Below, piece by piece: positions 9,186 through 20,200 of a stretch of DNA of 64,000 nt. Below the pieces are notes generated by a model, which was not told where the DNA came from, ran no database searches, and saw only the letters and a list, made by a program, of their open reading frames with translations. Numbering within the stretch: position 1 is the stretch's first letter; each line of letters opens with the position of its first letter. This DNA comes from Pyropia yezoensis (taxonomy: Eukaryota; Rhodophyta; Bangiophyceae; Bangiales; Bangiaceae), in NCBI GenBank assembly GCA_009829735.1, contig CM020619.1:4914083-4978082 (forward strand), given 5' to 3'. A program made the translations under genes and the position numbers.

Positions 9186-9819
9186 GCGACTAAAAGCCCC
9201 ACTACTGCACGGAAGCTGACTCGTCTCTCTGCCGTCACATTAGCGCTGGCCCGCTCGTTTCGCTTCTCACGGCTCAAGTTGCCTTCTTTTCTTTGCGAGC
9301 GCGAGGGGGGGAACGAAATCCCACAGGAAGTGCCAGCGCGGAAGGAGCGGAGAGGGTGCGCCTCTTACAGAGCGTCACGCGGGAGGTGGATCTGCATAAC
9401 CAGGACGGGAACGGTTGGCCGTGGGGACGCCGGCCTGCCCGCGAGCCACCGCTGCAAGGAGTTGGAGAGGCCAAGTCGCATGAACTTCGTGAGCACCTCA
9501 AACAAAATGTGGACTTCTACATATCGCATTGCGGTCAAGCAATAGAGATGCTCTGCCGCATTTGCCATAAAGAATGGCGAAAGGGGGCGGAATTTGGCGG
9601 ACCGATCGAGGTGCTCTAAGCCGGCTCTTCTGGGTCTGAGCTGGCCTGAGCATTGCATCACGGGCTTTGATGCAATGTGCTAACATATGAGTGGTCGAGA
9701 CAGACGACCCCCTCTCGCAAAGACCGTAAACGACGAATTGGGTCGTGACCCCAATTTTCCTGTTCTTCGCCACTGCGAAAGTAGCCGCGACCCCATTTAT
9801 CGCCGCATCGAGGTGTGAC
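9186..9819. other. No gene seen between MITE and Harbinger element
   Basis: About 630 bases with short unconvincing ORFs and no recognised motif. It ends at the TGA target site of the Harbinger insertion. Confidence 0.6.
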
Positions 9820-9822
9820 TGA

Positions 9823-9857
9823 GGCCCTTTCTTAACGCGCACGTGAGCGTGAGTGAA
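9823..9857 (+). repeat. Left terminal inverted repeat of the Harbinger element
   Basis: 35 bases; the first 24 are identical to the right repeat, base 25 differs (G against A), then 10 more match. Preceded by TGA. Confidence 0.92.
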
Positions 9858-10325
9858 TGCAAGTTTGGAGAGCTCTGATTGGTCATCGCACGGCGATGTG
9901 TTTGGCGTGCGGCCCGAAACGGGCCCCCCGACCGATGGGACCATGCTCGCTCACGTGTACTTGACCGTTCACATTTCAAGTAAAGCGAGTTCCCCGGAGC
10001 ACGTCAGACGTGAGGGGTTTTTTTTTTTTTTTCCCGCTCACGCACTCACGTGCATCCAGCGCCGTGGAAGCCTTCTCTGGGATGTTTTTTTCGGAAGATT
10101 CGCACACCCGTGGCGCTTCTCTTCCAGAATCTGTAGTCGGCAGGCCACCGCAGAGGCAAGGCCACACTGAAAAAAGCGGCTCGCCCTCCCAGCGACGAGG
10201 TCCTCCTACACCCATCACGTCGACGCTGCATGCCAGCTCTGCGTATGCACGATGGCGTCCCCTGGTGACGCCGGAGAAGCGGCCAGTCCCTCCCCCGGCG
10301 CCCCCGCGCCCGCCTTGGTAGCTCT

Positions 10326-10391
10326 CCCCGCACCTCGGGACGGCTCACCTGACGTCCTCCCCGCACCTCGGGACGGCTCACCTGACGTCCT
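10326..10391. repeat. Tandem repeat, 2 x 33 bp
   Basis: Two near-identical 33-base units containing CACCTCGGGACGGCTCACCT lie just upstream of the accessory ORF of the Harbinger element and end shortly before a 16-base poly-C run (10408-10423). They sit in its probable promoter or 5' leader; subterminal repeats in DNA transposons can be transposase or accessory-protein binding sites. Confidence 0.75.
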
Positions 10392-10450
10392 GGCGCCCAT
10401 TTGTACACCCCCCCCCCCCCCCCGTCCTATCCCCCTATGGTTCTGGAGCG

Positions 10451-11665
10451 ATGCCACGGCATGAGGATGGCTTTACCGCTGAAAAGGCGGCGACTTTTCT
10501 TTCCCAGCAGTCCTCAACGGACCTGAGGGTGGCCCTGCGCGCGCTGGGCGTCAAGGGCAAGATGCAAGCAAACAACACCGCCAAGCGCACGGCCGTCCTG
10601 GACGTCATGAAGCGGAACAACTTCAGCGAAGACGCGCTCGAGGCGATGATGGACGACGAAGCCACGGCGATCAGCCGAGCGCGGCAGCTGATTTCATCCT
10701 CCGAGGGTTGGGGAGGCGCTAGTGCCACGTCCCCAGCGCGCCCAACTCGCGAGGCAGGTGGAGCGTCGCCTGCTAGTGCACTGATTGGCGCCGGGAACGC
10801 GCCTCCTGGCACAGGTGCCACGTCGACGCAAGGTGGGGCTGATGCTCCTTCCCTCCCGGCGGCTCCGTCAGGGATCCCGTTCCCCGGGCGGAACCCTCCG
10901 TTTTCAGCCAATGACGTCGCCCGTCAGTTTCATGTCGTCGCGGACCCGCACGACTACGATGGCTTGCGTCGGGCAAATCAGCCTCTTTCCCGGATGGAGC
11001 TCGACAAGGACCAAACTTCCTTGTGGGTCACCACGCTCGGTCCCAAGTTCAACGACTCCGCCTATCGACCGGCGAAACCTAAGCTCCTGGGCGGCATCAT
11101 GGACGCGGATCTACGGGGCTTGGACCCCAACCGGCACGTTGGGCCGCGCGATCCCTCCAAGCTCGAGACGCACTATCGGGCGATGCGATCTGCGTACAGC
11201 GTCGCCCTGTCCAACTACAACCAGTCCGGGCACAACGAGCCCGTATGTAAGGACTGCATCAACGGCGACCATCGCCTGCTGTATATTCACTGTCTGCTGC
11301 AGGGAAATCGGGCGCCGGACTTTGTGCTGAGAACCATCCCCGCGGCAGCTCAGTCAGAGCTCGGATTGTCGGGCAGCTCGGACGTGGGTGCCTCGGGCCG
11401 GGGGAAGCGTAAGCGGGCCAAAACCGCTGAAGTGTCTATCCAAGGGCTGGATGTGCTGGCCAGCGCACTGTCCGGCCTGGCGGAGTCGGGGGCAGGCACA
11501 ACGGGCAGCTCTGCAGCGGACATTTTCGACAACGCGGAGGCCATCGGTGCCGTTGTGAAGCAGCTAGGCGCCGGACGACTGGCGCTGGACGCCTCCCCAT
11601 CGGACGAGTGCATTAGAGCTGTTGTCAAGCATCTTGAGGGTCAGCTCTCCAAGTTAGTCCGCTGA
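10451..11665 (+). CDS. Harbinger accessory protein (Myb/SANT-like partner ORF)
   Basis: 404 residues. Harbinger elements need a second protein that helps the transposase bind the ends and enter the nucleus. This ORF sits in that position, convergent with the transposase. The N-terminal about 75 residues look like a small helical SAP-like module (VALRALGVKGKMQANN). An Ala/Gly/Pro-rich linker follows. The central part (about 150-290) includes a helical block ending ALSNYNQSGHNEP and then YIHCLLQGN, resembling the pattern ...Y..sGqn...YihCll seen in partner ORFs of such elements. A basic KRKRAK patch near residue 318 could be a nuclear signal. Assignment rests on position plus this weak pattern. 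Confidence 0.7.
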   Translation: MPRHEDGFTAEKAATFLSQQSSTDLRVALRALGVKGKMQANNTAKRTAVLDVMKRNNFSEDALEAMMDDEATAISRARQLISSSEGWGGASATSPARPTREAGGASPASALIGAGNAPPGTGATSTQGGADAPSLPAAPSGIPFPGRNPPFSANDVARQFHVVADPHDYDGLRRANQPLSRMELDKDQTSLWVTTLGPKFNDSAYRPAKPKLLGGIMDADLRGLDPNRHVGPRDPSKLETHYRAMRSAYSVALSNYNQSGHNEPVCKDCINGDHRLLYIHCLLQGNRAPDFVLRTIPAAAQSELGLSGSSDVGASGRGKRKRAKTAEVSIQGLDVLASALSGLAESGAGTTGSSAADIFDNAEAIGAVVKQLGAGRLALDASPSDECIRAVVKHLEGQLSKLVR

Positions 11666-12144
11666 GAGGTACATTTCCGTCATTGTTGTGTTTTTCTCTC
11701 CCTGCGTCAAGTGACATGAAGTAGATTATTTTCCAACACAGTTGTCTGCCGCGACCAAGTACTCGCGGCCGCACAGGCTGCCGCCACCGTTTTCCGCGTG
11801 TGCGCGCGCGGGCCCGAGTTCGTCCACAGGGGCTGCGTGGCCGAAGGTGGCACTCCGCCAGACGCGGGAGAGCTTTACTGGGTTGGGGCGGCTGATGGTC
11901 TTACCATGGACGCCCCAGCAGGGGCTACCTCGGGAAAGCACTTGTCCCGTTACGGGAGGACTCCAGGAGCCGAGACTTGAAACATATTGAGGGCCTCAGA
12001 CGGGGGGGGGGGACTGGAGTGCGTGCAGAAGAAGGGGGCAACAAGCGTTGAGTTCCTAAATGAGAGCCGCCCGGGTGGGACCCCACGCGAGACGATGTGG
12101 CAAGTGTACCGTATCCCGTTCATAAAGCGCACGCAGGCGCGTCT

Positions 12145-13571
12145 TTATCGACGGCGGCGAATTTGGTGGACCTTCAGCGCCCTCGTCATGGCCACACGCG
12201 CGGGGCACCTCTCCCCGTCGCGTCGGCGGTGGCGCTGGCGGGGGTCCAAGTCGCAATGGTTCTGCCAGTGCACGTCGCGCGACCCACCGGCGGCGTCCCC
12301 CTCCCAAAGCCCTACTGCCTCGGGGCTCCTACGCTCGATCAAAAAGTTGTGCAGTCTCACGCACACAAAAATAACGCGCGTCGATGTCGAGAGAGAAAAC
12401 CGCAGAGGCCTCCACAATACACCCCGCCGCGAGACAACCTGACCAAACACCTGCTCAACAAATATACGACACGACGATTGATAAAAATTGAAAGAGTCCC
12501 TCTCCCAAGGCAAGTTCCGGCCAGGCCACGGAGTGAGCACCCTCTTCCCCGCAACGTACGCGTCATCCGCTGCCACCCAAAACCCATCGGGCAATGCTGC
12601 ATCTGCGGCGAGGTAGGCAGATAGACCGCATGCCGGAAAGGCGGTGCTGTCGTGGCATGATCCGGCTGTCACAGCGGATAAAAACTGCACCTTAAAGTCC
12701 GCTCCGACAGCAGCCTGCACGTTCAGGGCGAAGAACCCTTTGCGATTGTAGCATGATACGGGGTTAGGCGCATCAGCAGCACTCGGGCGCTGGATTCGCA
12801 CTGCAATACCGTCAATCGCAGAGACACAGCCGCGGAGAGGGCTACGACCATCGCGCGTGAAGAGCGCGCTCTGCTTGTCCAGCGCTCGCTGCTCTATGGG
12901 AAACTGAATGTTTTGCAAGTCAGGGCAGGAGTCGATGGCGTTCATGACCTGGGAACGGCGTAAGCAGGCATTGATGTAAACACATCGACGAGTCAGAATA
13001 AGTCATTGCCTCCATGCACACACCCGCATTGTCCTAGTGGCCACACAGTATCCGCGCGCACCCGGCACAACCCATACAAAGGGAGTGCTGTATAAAGACA
13101 TACCTGGTCGAAAATGCCGAACACGGTACTGCGCCCGACTCCAAACGCCAGCGCACAGTCCAAATATGACGCCCCCGCGAGAATGTGCAAGTACATGGCC
13201 AGACGACACTCCGCGGGAATGGGCTCCCCAGCCGAGAGGGAGGCCATGTCCTCGTTTGCAGAAATGTTGTCCCGCAGGAGCTCGAGCAGGGCGTGAAAGT
13301 CCTCCCTCTCCATGCGAAACAACATTCGGAAATCGGTGTCGGGTAGGTCCTCAAGGACGTAGGGCATCGACCAGCGTGACCGTCTCCCGCGCAGAGAGTC
13401 TCTGCTGCGTGGGACCACACTACTGGCGGCTGCGCTTACTGCTGCTACAGCAACTGCGACGGCCACGAGCACGTCGCGCCGCCGCATCGCCCTTGCAGCA
13501 TTGCGGCGATTTCGTAGAATAGGACGGCGCGCTCCCTGCAAAGAAGGTCGTGCTCTTGAGAGCCTGTTCAT
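12145..13571 (-). CDS. PIF/Harbinger DDE transposase, two exons
   Basis: Exon 1 is 13571-13104, exon 2 is 12948-12145; the 155-bp intron (12949-13103) has CAG|GTATGT and CCCAG|GTC borders and joins in phase 0 to give IFDQ-VMNAIDSCP. The product is 423 residues, a normal length. Exon 1 carries a basic start and the helix-turn-helix region (AMYLHILAGASYLDCALAFG). Exon 2 has the DDE_Tnp_4 nuclease: first Asp in SAIDGIAV, second Asp in VAADDAYV, Glu in RIFVEQVFG. It cuts and pastes the element at its inverted repeats. All three catalytic residues are present, so the enzyme may be active. Confidence 0.93.
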
Positions 13572-14629
13572 GCTTGCAAAACCAGAGTTGCATGCGACCT
13601 ACGGAGGGGTACGCAAGAAAACAACCAAGAGCAAATACATCAACGCACACCATCACACAGAAATCCACAGAGCAAACAACAGCACGGAAGGGAATCAGAT
13701 ATACGATGAGATGATCGCATCACCACCGTGGTCAGATAGTGATACGCAAACTCAAACTGCATCATCACGCGGTGCCAAGCGCAGCTGTGCATCGTCGAGC
13801 TTCCCAGCCTATCCCCGCTATCTACCCGCCACACGGGGCCTCCGCTCGCTCTCGCGTCCATGCCCGCACTGCTAACTGAACATAATCATGTCACAAATTT
13901 CGGGGAGAATGCTCGTAAGGGGGATTGTAAGGTGCGTTTGGTGTGCCACGGTAGCCGCCGAGGAAGGGCGGAGCGCCGGACATCCTCCTGCCTGCAGTGG
14001 ACGAAGCCCCAGCAGACACCACCATTCACATACCCCCCACCCCCCAGATCCAGTCACCTCTCTCAACCCAATCGTCGCCACACGCCCAATCCCCCCACCT
14101 TCTTGTGCCAATTTGACGTACTAGCCTTCTTGTAACCTTGTGCCGACAAGCTTGTGATCAATCAATCGCTGCGTCCTTGCAGCGCCCTGAGGTAGGAAAC
14201 AAAATAATGCAGCACAAGGAAGCACAAGCACAGAGAAGCACATCAAAAGTCGATGAAGGTCGATAAAGTCAGTGTCCATGTATCATGCCAGGCAAGACGA
14301 CATTGTCCCGCGACAAATGGAAAAAAACTCATTGGCGCAGAGCAGAGAGAGACAGAGCATCGAGCATACTTGATGGGCGGCACCGTAGGAGTGAGCAGGG
14401 CCACGAGAGGGAGACGCAAGACGTACATGCGCCAACGGTCAGGTAGTAACGCACGCGGCGCGGTGCCCGCCACAAAGTAGGTCGCAGTGATGTCCAGGTC
14501 AAGGTCCGGGTACAGGTAGAGCCACCGGGTGCAGTGTAGCGCGGGGTGCAGGTCGGGGAGGGGGTCGGGAAGCTCGGCGGGACCCAGGCCACAAAGCGCG
14601 TCACAGGACGCCTCGGTCTGCTCGTCGCG

Positions 14630-14773
14630 GCGTGCGCCGCGGCGTGCGACACGACGTGCGACACGACGTGCGTCGCGACGTGCGCCACGGCGTGCGCCAC
14701 GGCGTGCGTCGCGGCGTGCGTCGCGGCGTGCGTCGCGGCGTGCGGCGCGGCGTGCGTCGCGGCGTGCGTGACG
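14630..14773. repeat. 12-bp tandem repeat, 12 units, in the Harbinger element
   Basis: Twelve units of GCGTGCGTCGCG with small changes. Because 12 is a multiple of 3 the array is open in several frames on both strands, producing Arg/Ala/Asp-rich ORFs (for example 14243-15001 minus) that I do not accept as genes. It lies between the transposase 5' end and the right terminal repeat. Confidence 0.85.
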
Positions 14774-15185
14774 GGGAACCACGCGGTCCACGTCACGGTG
14801 CGGGTCGCGGTGCGCAGGTTGCGGTGTGGGCTCCGGCGTGCAGCGCACGGCGCAGTGCAGGTCGTGAGGCACGTCGTTGTGGGGAACCTCGTCGCTGTGG
14901 GCAACGAGGGGGTGTGGGAACAGAGAGCGCGCAGCTTCTTGGCCCGCCACGAGAAGCTGGCAGGGCCTCGCGCGGTGCGGCGAGTCACACAGCGCGTTCA
15001 TTTGGTGGGGTGGCCCGCCGTCGCAGTTCTTCGATTCCTGTCTCCGTTTTCATCGATTCCTGAAAAAATGCCCCATTCAACAAGAAGTGCGGAGGTCGCG
15101 ATCACGTGCGTGAACGGTGTGAACGTGATTGGCGTTAAGACGGAACGTGCGTCAATCACGGAATTGTGGGGCGTGCGTGATCACG

Positions 15186-15220
15186 TTCACTCACGTTCAC
15201 GTGCGCGTTAAGAAAGGGCC
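15186..15220 (-). repeat. Right terminal inverted repeat of the Harbinger element
   Basis: Reverse complement of 9823-9857 with one mismatch. Followed by TGA at 15221-15223. Confidence 0.92.
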
Positions 15221-15223
15221 TGA

Positions 15224-17254
15224 CGACGCGGGGTCGCTCACGGTTTTGACCCCGCCGGGCGCAGACAACAACTGCAAGAGTGCAAGAGAGTCAGATCAAA
15301 AAGTAGCCTCTGCATCCCCCCGAAAGCCGACTCTTTCGCGCTCCCGCAGGAGCGCTAATCAGAGGGGGTGAGCCGCGCCACGTTGTATCCCAGCTCGAAA
15401 TACGGATGGCAAAGCGGAAGAAGTGCTAACGTGCTGACTGATTCGACTGTGACCAATGAGGTGTCGCATTTGAAGGGCCGGGGCCAACCAGACACCGCCA
15501 TGGTCTCTAAAACCCAGAAGAATTTTTGGCCTTGACGTTAACTCGGCGTGTGGTCGGCCTCACAGTACGGCTCAGTACAGGAAAGAGCGCCTGTTTGTCT
15601 TGTACGTTTTCGCGACGATGGTTGGTACGTTTTCGCGACGATGGCCAGGCTTATTTGGGTCGAGGTCGGAGCCCATTGGTTCGCTGAATTCATAACCGAA
15701 TATCCTCTGGTCTGGTGCCAGCTAGCTAGGGTTGGATCGGGCGCCCCGGGCGCTTCTTATGGGCGCTCTTTATGCGCGCCGCCAGGCAGCACGCCGCCGG
15801 TGGTGGTGGACCCTAGGCTGGGCGCCAGCAGCCCCAGGTAGGTGTCCACCACGACGGGGGCGGCCGCCAGCAGCACCTTGTTGCGGTCCACCAGCTCGGC
15901 GCCCAGGATGTGGCGGGTGACAGCAAAGAACGGGCGGTACTCGGCGTAGGTGGCGTCGGTGGGGGGCACCCGGGCGGGCGCCAGCCACTCCCACAGGGAT
16001 GGCCCGACGTCACCGCCTCCGCCGCCAGCCGCGGCGGTGGTGGCGACAGCTCCACCCCCCGCGGCGGCCGCGTCGGCCGACGGCTCAACGGCAGCGGTGG
16101 CGGGAGTGGCCATGCCGACGGACGCTGCCGCCCGCGCCGGCTGTCAGCAGCACTCCCCCCCCCACCCCGCCGACCCGAAGCCTTGACGCGGTGCGGGCGC
16201 CAAGCCCAGCGCGCGGTACGTTGGATGTCCGCCCCGCTGCTTGGGTACCGCTCCCCCGACCAGCGCGGCGCCCCGCGGACGGACACGCCGCCCTTGGAAT
16301 TCCCCCCCCCCCCCGCCCGCCCGCGTGGCCGTTGAACGGCGGCGGCGGCGGCACAGGCGGCGGCGGCGGCGGCACAGGCGGCGGCGGCAGCGGCGACAGC
16401 AACGGCAGAGCGGCGGCAGTGGGAGCAGCGCCGGCGACGGCAACGGCGGCGACTGCAGCTGCGGTGGGACACCCAGAGCGGCAGCGACGCTAGCAGCGGC
16501 AGCGACGCTGGCAGCTACGGCATCTGTCGGGACAGCAGGCGGGCGGGGGAGAGGGGCTAGAAAGAAGACGGGGGCGCCGGCGCGGTCCCTAGACGCAAGC
16601 GACCCCCCCCCCCACCCCCCCCCCCGGCTCCCGCTGTCGACTTGCGCGGGGCAGTCGGGCGGCGTCGGCCACGCCCCCACGGGCACGGCCGGCGAGCAAC
16701 GGACCGGCGTGCGCCGGAGGGGGTGTGTTGTGAGAGCCGACAAGAGCAGACCCCCGCCCTCGCCCCGCCCCCCCACCCCCCCCCTCGTGACCATGGAAGT
16801 CTTTGGGGCACCAGCCCGAGAATCATCTGGCATGATGCCCCGTGCGTGCCAAGAGGGGCGGAGGGTGGTGGCGAAGCGCGAGGGCACTCGACTGGGGGTG
16901 GCAAATTGTTGCCTCAGTTGTGTCGAACAACAACCCGCACTGTGCAGTTCTCGGTTCTCGTGTCTCACCGGAAATTCCTGCTCCTGACATACAGTACAAC
17001 GCAGTGTTTCTTCAGACGGGAATCCCGACAATATCAATCCCGAATCGCATCCGAGAGAGCGGCTAGAGCCGGAATGCGTCGTGTGCTTAACAGATAGAGT
17101 GGGCCACAGGTACATGTACACACAGGAGCTGGACAGGGAGGGAGGATGACGGGGGCTCCTGCCGTTGAAAGCCGCGCACCAAGTGTATAGATAATCAGAA
17201 GCACCCCCCTCTGCCCCTCCCCACCCCTACCTACCCCCCCCCCCACCCCTCGTG
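15224..17254. other. Host DNA, largely without recognised genes
   Basis: The first host sequence right of the Harbinger element. It contains a direct repeat of 20 bases (15602-15621 and 15625-15644, GTACGTTTTCGCGACGATGG), a possible small ORF (15757-16113, listed separately), and GC-rich low-complexity DNA to the F-box gene. Longer ORFs at 15.8-17.1 kb look like compositional shadows. Confidence 0.5.
15757..16113 (-). CDS. Hypothetical ORF, possibly a gene fragment
   Basis: 118 residues. The start codon has a good context (GGCATGGCC). After an Ala/Gly-rich lead of about 38 residues comes a normal-looking segment with aromatic residues and mixed charge (SLWEWLAPARVPPTDATYAE, then FFAVTRHILGAELVDRNKVL), unlike the low-complexity shadows around it. 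I do not recognise the family. It stops soon after TTTGGVLPGGA, which may be a truncation, so it could be the first part of a longer spliced gene or a duplicated fragment. Confidence 0.35.
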   Translation of the reverse strand: MATPATAAVEPSADAAAAGGGAVATTAAAGGGGGDVGPSLWEWLAPARVPPTDATYAEYRPFFAVTRHILGAELVDRNKVLLAAAPVVVDTYLGLLAPSLGSTTTGGVLPGGAHKERP

Positions 17255-20200
17255 TTACCACATGCCTGGCGGCTCCAGAGAGGAGCCCGAGCTTCCCAGC
17301 TGCCAGCTCGACGCTGGGCTGTCAAACATCCACCCCTGCGAGCCGTACGGGTCGCCGTCGACGCTGTCGCCGTCGCCGTACGGGTCGACCCAGTCCACTG
17401 CGGGGGAGCCCCGCGGGGACGGCAGCACCGGCACCGCCGGCGCGCCGCGCACCGCCGCCGCCGCCGCCGCGGCGGCAGCGGCAGCGGCGGCGGCGGCAGC
17501 GGCCATGGCGGGGCTGGCGCCCGCGGCGGCGGCGGCGGCAGCGTCGGTGGCCAACGAGGCGTCGCCGTCGGCGCCGCCGGCAGCGGCGCCGGCAGACCCA
17601 GACGCAGACGCCGACGCAGACGCGGCGGGCGGCGGACAAAAGGCGCGGGGCGTCGGCGGCGGCGCGAGGAGGCACGTGCCCCGCGACTGGAGGCTCCCGT
17701 GCACGCGCGAGTGGTGGCGGTAAAACTCCTCCACCCCGTAAAAGCCGAGGCCAGGGCAGAGGGAGCAAAACGCGCGCACCGACGGCCGCGCCCGCAGGGG
17801 GGGGGGGGGAGGCCCAGCCGCCCGGGGCACCGCGCCAGCAGCGCCGACACTGGGGGGGGGGGGGCGCTGCCGGTGGCGCCGTCGGGGGGGGGGGGCGGGG
17901 GCGCTGCCGCTGCCGCTGCTCCCGACTCAGGCGCCGCCAGTGCCGCCCCCCCGGCACCCCCCACCCCCCCGGCACCCCCCGCCCCCGCCGCTGGGGGGGG
18001 CACGCCAGGCGCGTCCAACTGCGCTTCCCTCTGCCGCAGCAGCTCGTCCAGGCCGTCGTCGGTGGTGTCCAGCCCAGCCTCCCCGTCTGTGCGGTGCACG
18101 GCCAAGTAGTGGAGGTTCAAGTCCCGCACCGACTCAAACGCGCTGGGCTCGTCAAGCCCTCCTCTGCTGTCATCGCAGCCGTTGCCGCCGCCGCCACCGC
18201 CGATGCTGCCACCACCCCGCACACCAGAGCCACCGCTGCGGCCGCCACCGCCGCCGCCGCCACCACCCCCGGCGGGCGGGCACTGGGAGCAAAAGAATTG
18301 GGGTGCCGGCAGCAGCGCTCGCGCCGCGTCCTCGCTGTGCTCGTGCAGCACGTGCCGCCGGCACTGCGCCACCGACGACCAGTGCGCGCTGCACACGTAG
18401 CAGTGGAACGAGTCGACAAACGGTCCGGCCGAATGGTCGGCGCCCCCCCCGTAGCGCGCCAGCTTTCGGCACGACCGCAGCAGCTCCCGGGCCGCAGCCA
18501 GCGGCGTCGTCCGCGTCGGGCCGGGCAGGATACAGCCGCGGACGGCGGCCACCACCGTCGTCCGGACGGTACAGTCCCGCCACAGGGCCACCACCTGCTT
18601 CTCCGCTTCGCGGCCCAGCAGGGTGCGGAGCTCCACCAGGCGGTCGAGCGACTCGACCACCGTCGCCAGCGGGGGGCCCGCAGGGGAGCCCTCGACAAAC
18701 TCCACAAACGCGTGGTTGAGCCCAGCAACCAGCCCGAGGCCGTCGCGGCCGAGCTGCCGCTTGGCCGTCTCGGACGCCAGCGCGGCCACGTTCCGTGCTG
18801 CCCGCTCTGGCCGCCGGTGCTCCACATCCATGTGACCCGCCAGGTCGCGGTCGTCAAAAAAGCGGCGGCCACCACGGCCCCCGGCGCCACTGTTGTGCGC
18901 CGTGTCCGCAACGGAGAAGCCGCGGCCAATTTCACACCCCTCCTCCCGGCGGTCCTCCAATTCCTCCGCGTCCGCCGACCCGCGGGCGGCCGCGGCGCGG
19001 AGGCACTCCTCGCACTGGGGCCCAAAGTAGCGCCATAGGGTGGCCTTGACGGCGGTGGCAATGGCAGCTACCGCGGACCGGGCCGCCGCGGGTCCAACCT
19101 CCACCGCCGCCGAGTAGTCCACCATGAGCGCCTGGAAGAGGGGCTCACACTCAGCGCGGGCCACTGGGTCAGTACGGAGTGCCTCGAGGGCGGCAGGGTC
19201 CAGCGACTTGTGCAGCAACAGCAGCGCCTTAAGGGTCTTCTTCAGCATAACTTGCTGCACCGACGCCACCCCTTGTACGTAGCGTGTAAAAGAGGGCAGC
19301 AACGGGATCGCATAGGCCACCCGGTCCATGGACGTAGCGTGTGCGGCAAGCAGCGCGCGAAAGCCCGCTGCGTTGGCCTCCACCCGGCTGGCCTTGCGGG
19401 CAGCCACGAGGGAGCGCTTGGCATAGAGTGCTGCAACCGGCCCGAGGGAGCGGTTGGCAACAAACGACGCCTTCAGGACGCTCTGCAAGGAGTAGTAGGC
19501 TCGGAAGGAGCTGCCAAAGTGACCGGCATAGTTGTAGTAAGACCGTGAAGGGGAGACCGTATTCCACGCAGGAGAGTCAGACGGGACCTTAAAGTGCTTC
19601 TTGGCAAGGGAGCGAGAAACCATCCGTACCTTGGGCCACATGTGGGGCAACGCCTCGCGGGAGAGGATGGCACGCATCTCGGCAGGGACGTTAAAGTTCG
19701 CCAGCGACTTTCCCGCGTGTGTCGCGCCACGGACGACCGCCACAATGTGGCGGCCCTCCTGCTCAGCCGACACAGCGCTCACCCGAATCCCAAAAGCTTG
19801 GTAGCCCGTAGTGCCCGCAACGCGGTCGGCGGCGAGCACCGCACGGAAAATCCACGCGTACACCTCTCGCCCGAGCAGGTGGTGGAAGCGGCGACACGTC
19901 TGCACCACGCGGATGGTGTCGAGGACGGGGAGCTCTGCCAGGATCAGCCGCCAGATATCATCAGGTAGGCGGGGAAGCAACACCCCCGCCTGGTTGGGCT
20001 CCCGCGACTCATCGTCAGCCACGTCAGGGACGCCACGGGGCCGCGTGACAGCCGCCATCGCTGCCCCCGCCGCAGACGACGCCACGACTGCCGACGGCGA
20101 CAGCGGGCCGACACGGATGTCGTTGCCCGTGCCCACCGCCCCTGCTGCCTCTACCATCGTCGCCGCGGCGGCGGCCCTTACAGACGTCGAAGGCTGTGGA

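Larger units (their letters stand above)
9823..15220. mobile_element. Complete PIF/Harbinger DNA transposon (5.4 kb)
   Basis: Both ends are visible. The terminal inverted repeats start GGCCCTTTCTTAACGCGCAC and match over 35 bases with one mismatch (9823-9857 against 15186-15220). The element is flanked by a 3-base direct repeat TGA (9820-9822 and 15221-15223), the 3-base duplication length typical of Harbinger. Inside are the two genes of this superfamily in convergent orientation: an accessory DNA-binding-type ORF (10451-11665, plus) and the DDE transposase (12145-13571, minus, one intron). The segment 13.6-15.2 kb holds no recognised gene but has a 12-bp tandem repeat at 14630-14773. Genes and ends look intact, so it may be autonomous. 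Confidence 0.93.

Noticed and set aside
14630-14773. CRISPR-like array
   Set aside because: Units are contiguous 12-mers without spacers and the genome is eukaryotic.
14243-15001. Minus-strand ORF with ARRDARR repeats inside the Harbinger element
   Set aside because: The repeats are only the 12-bp tandem array read in frame; open frames exist on both strands there and no domain is present.
16144-17121. Minus-strand ORF of 325 codons
   Set aside because: Poly-Gly/Arg shadow sequence; the protein-like short ORF at 15757-16113 lies in another frame.
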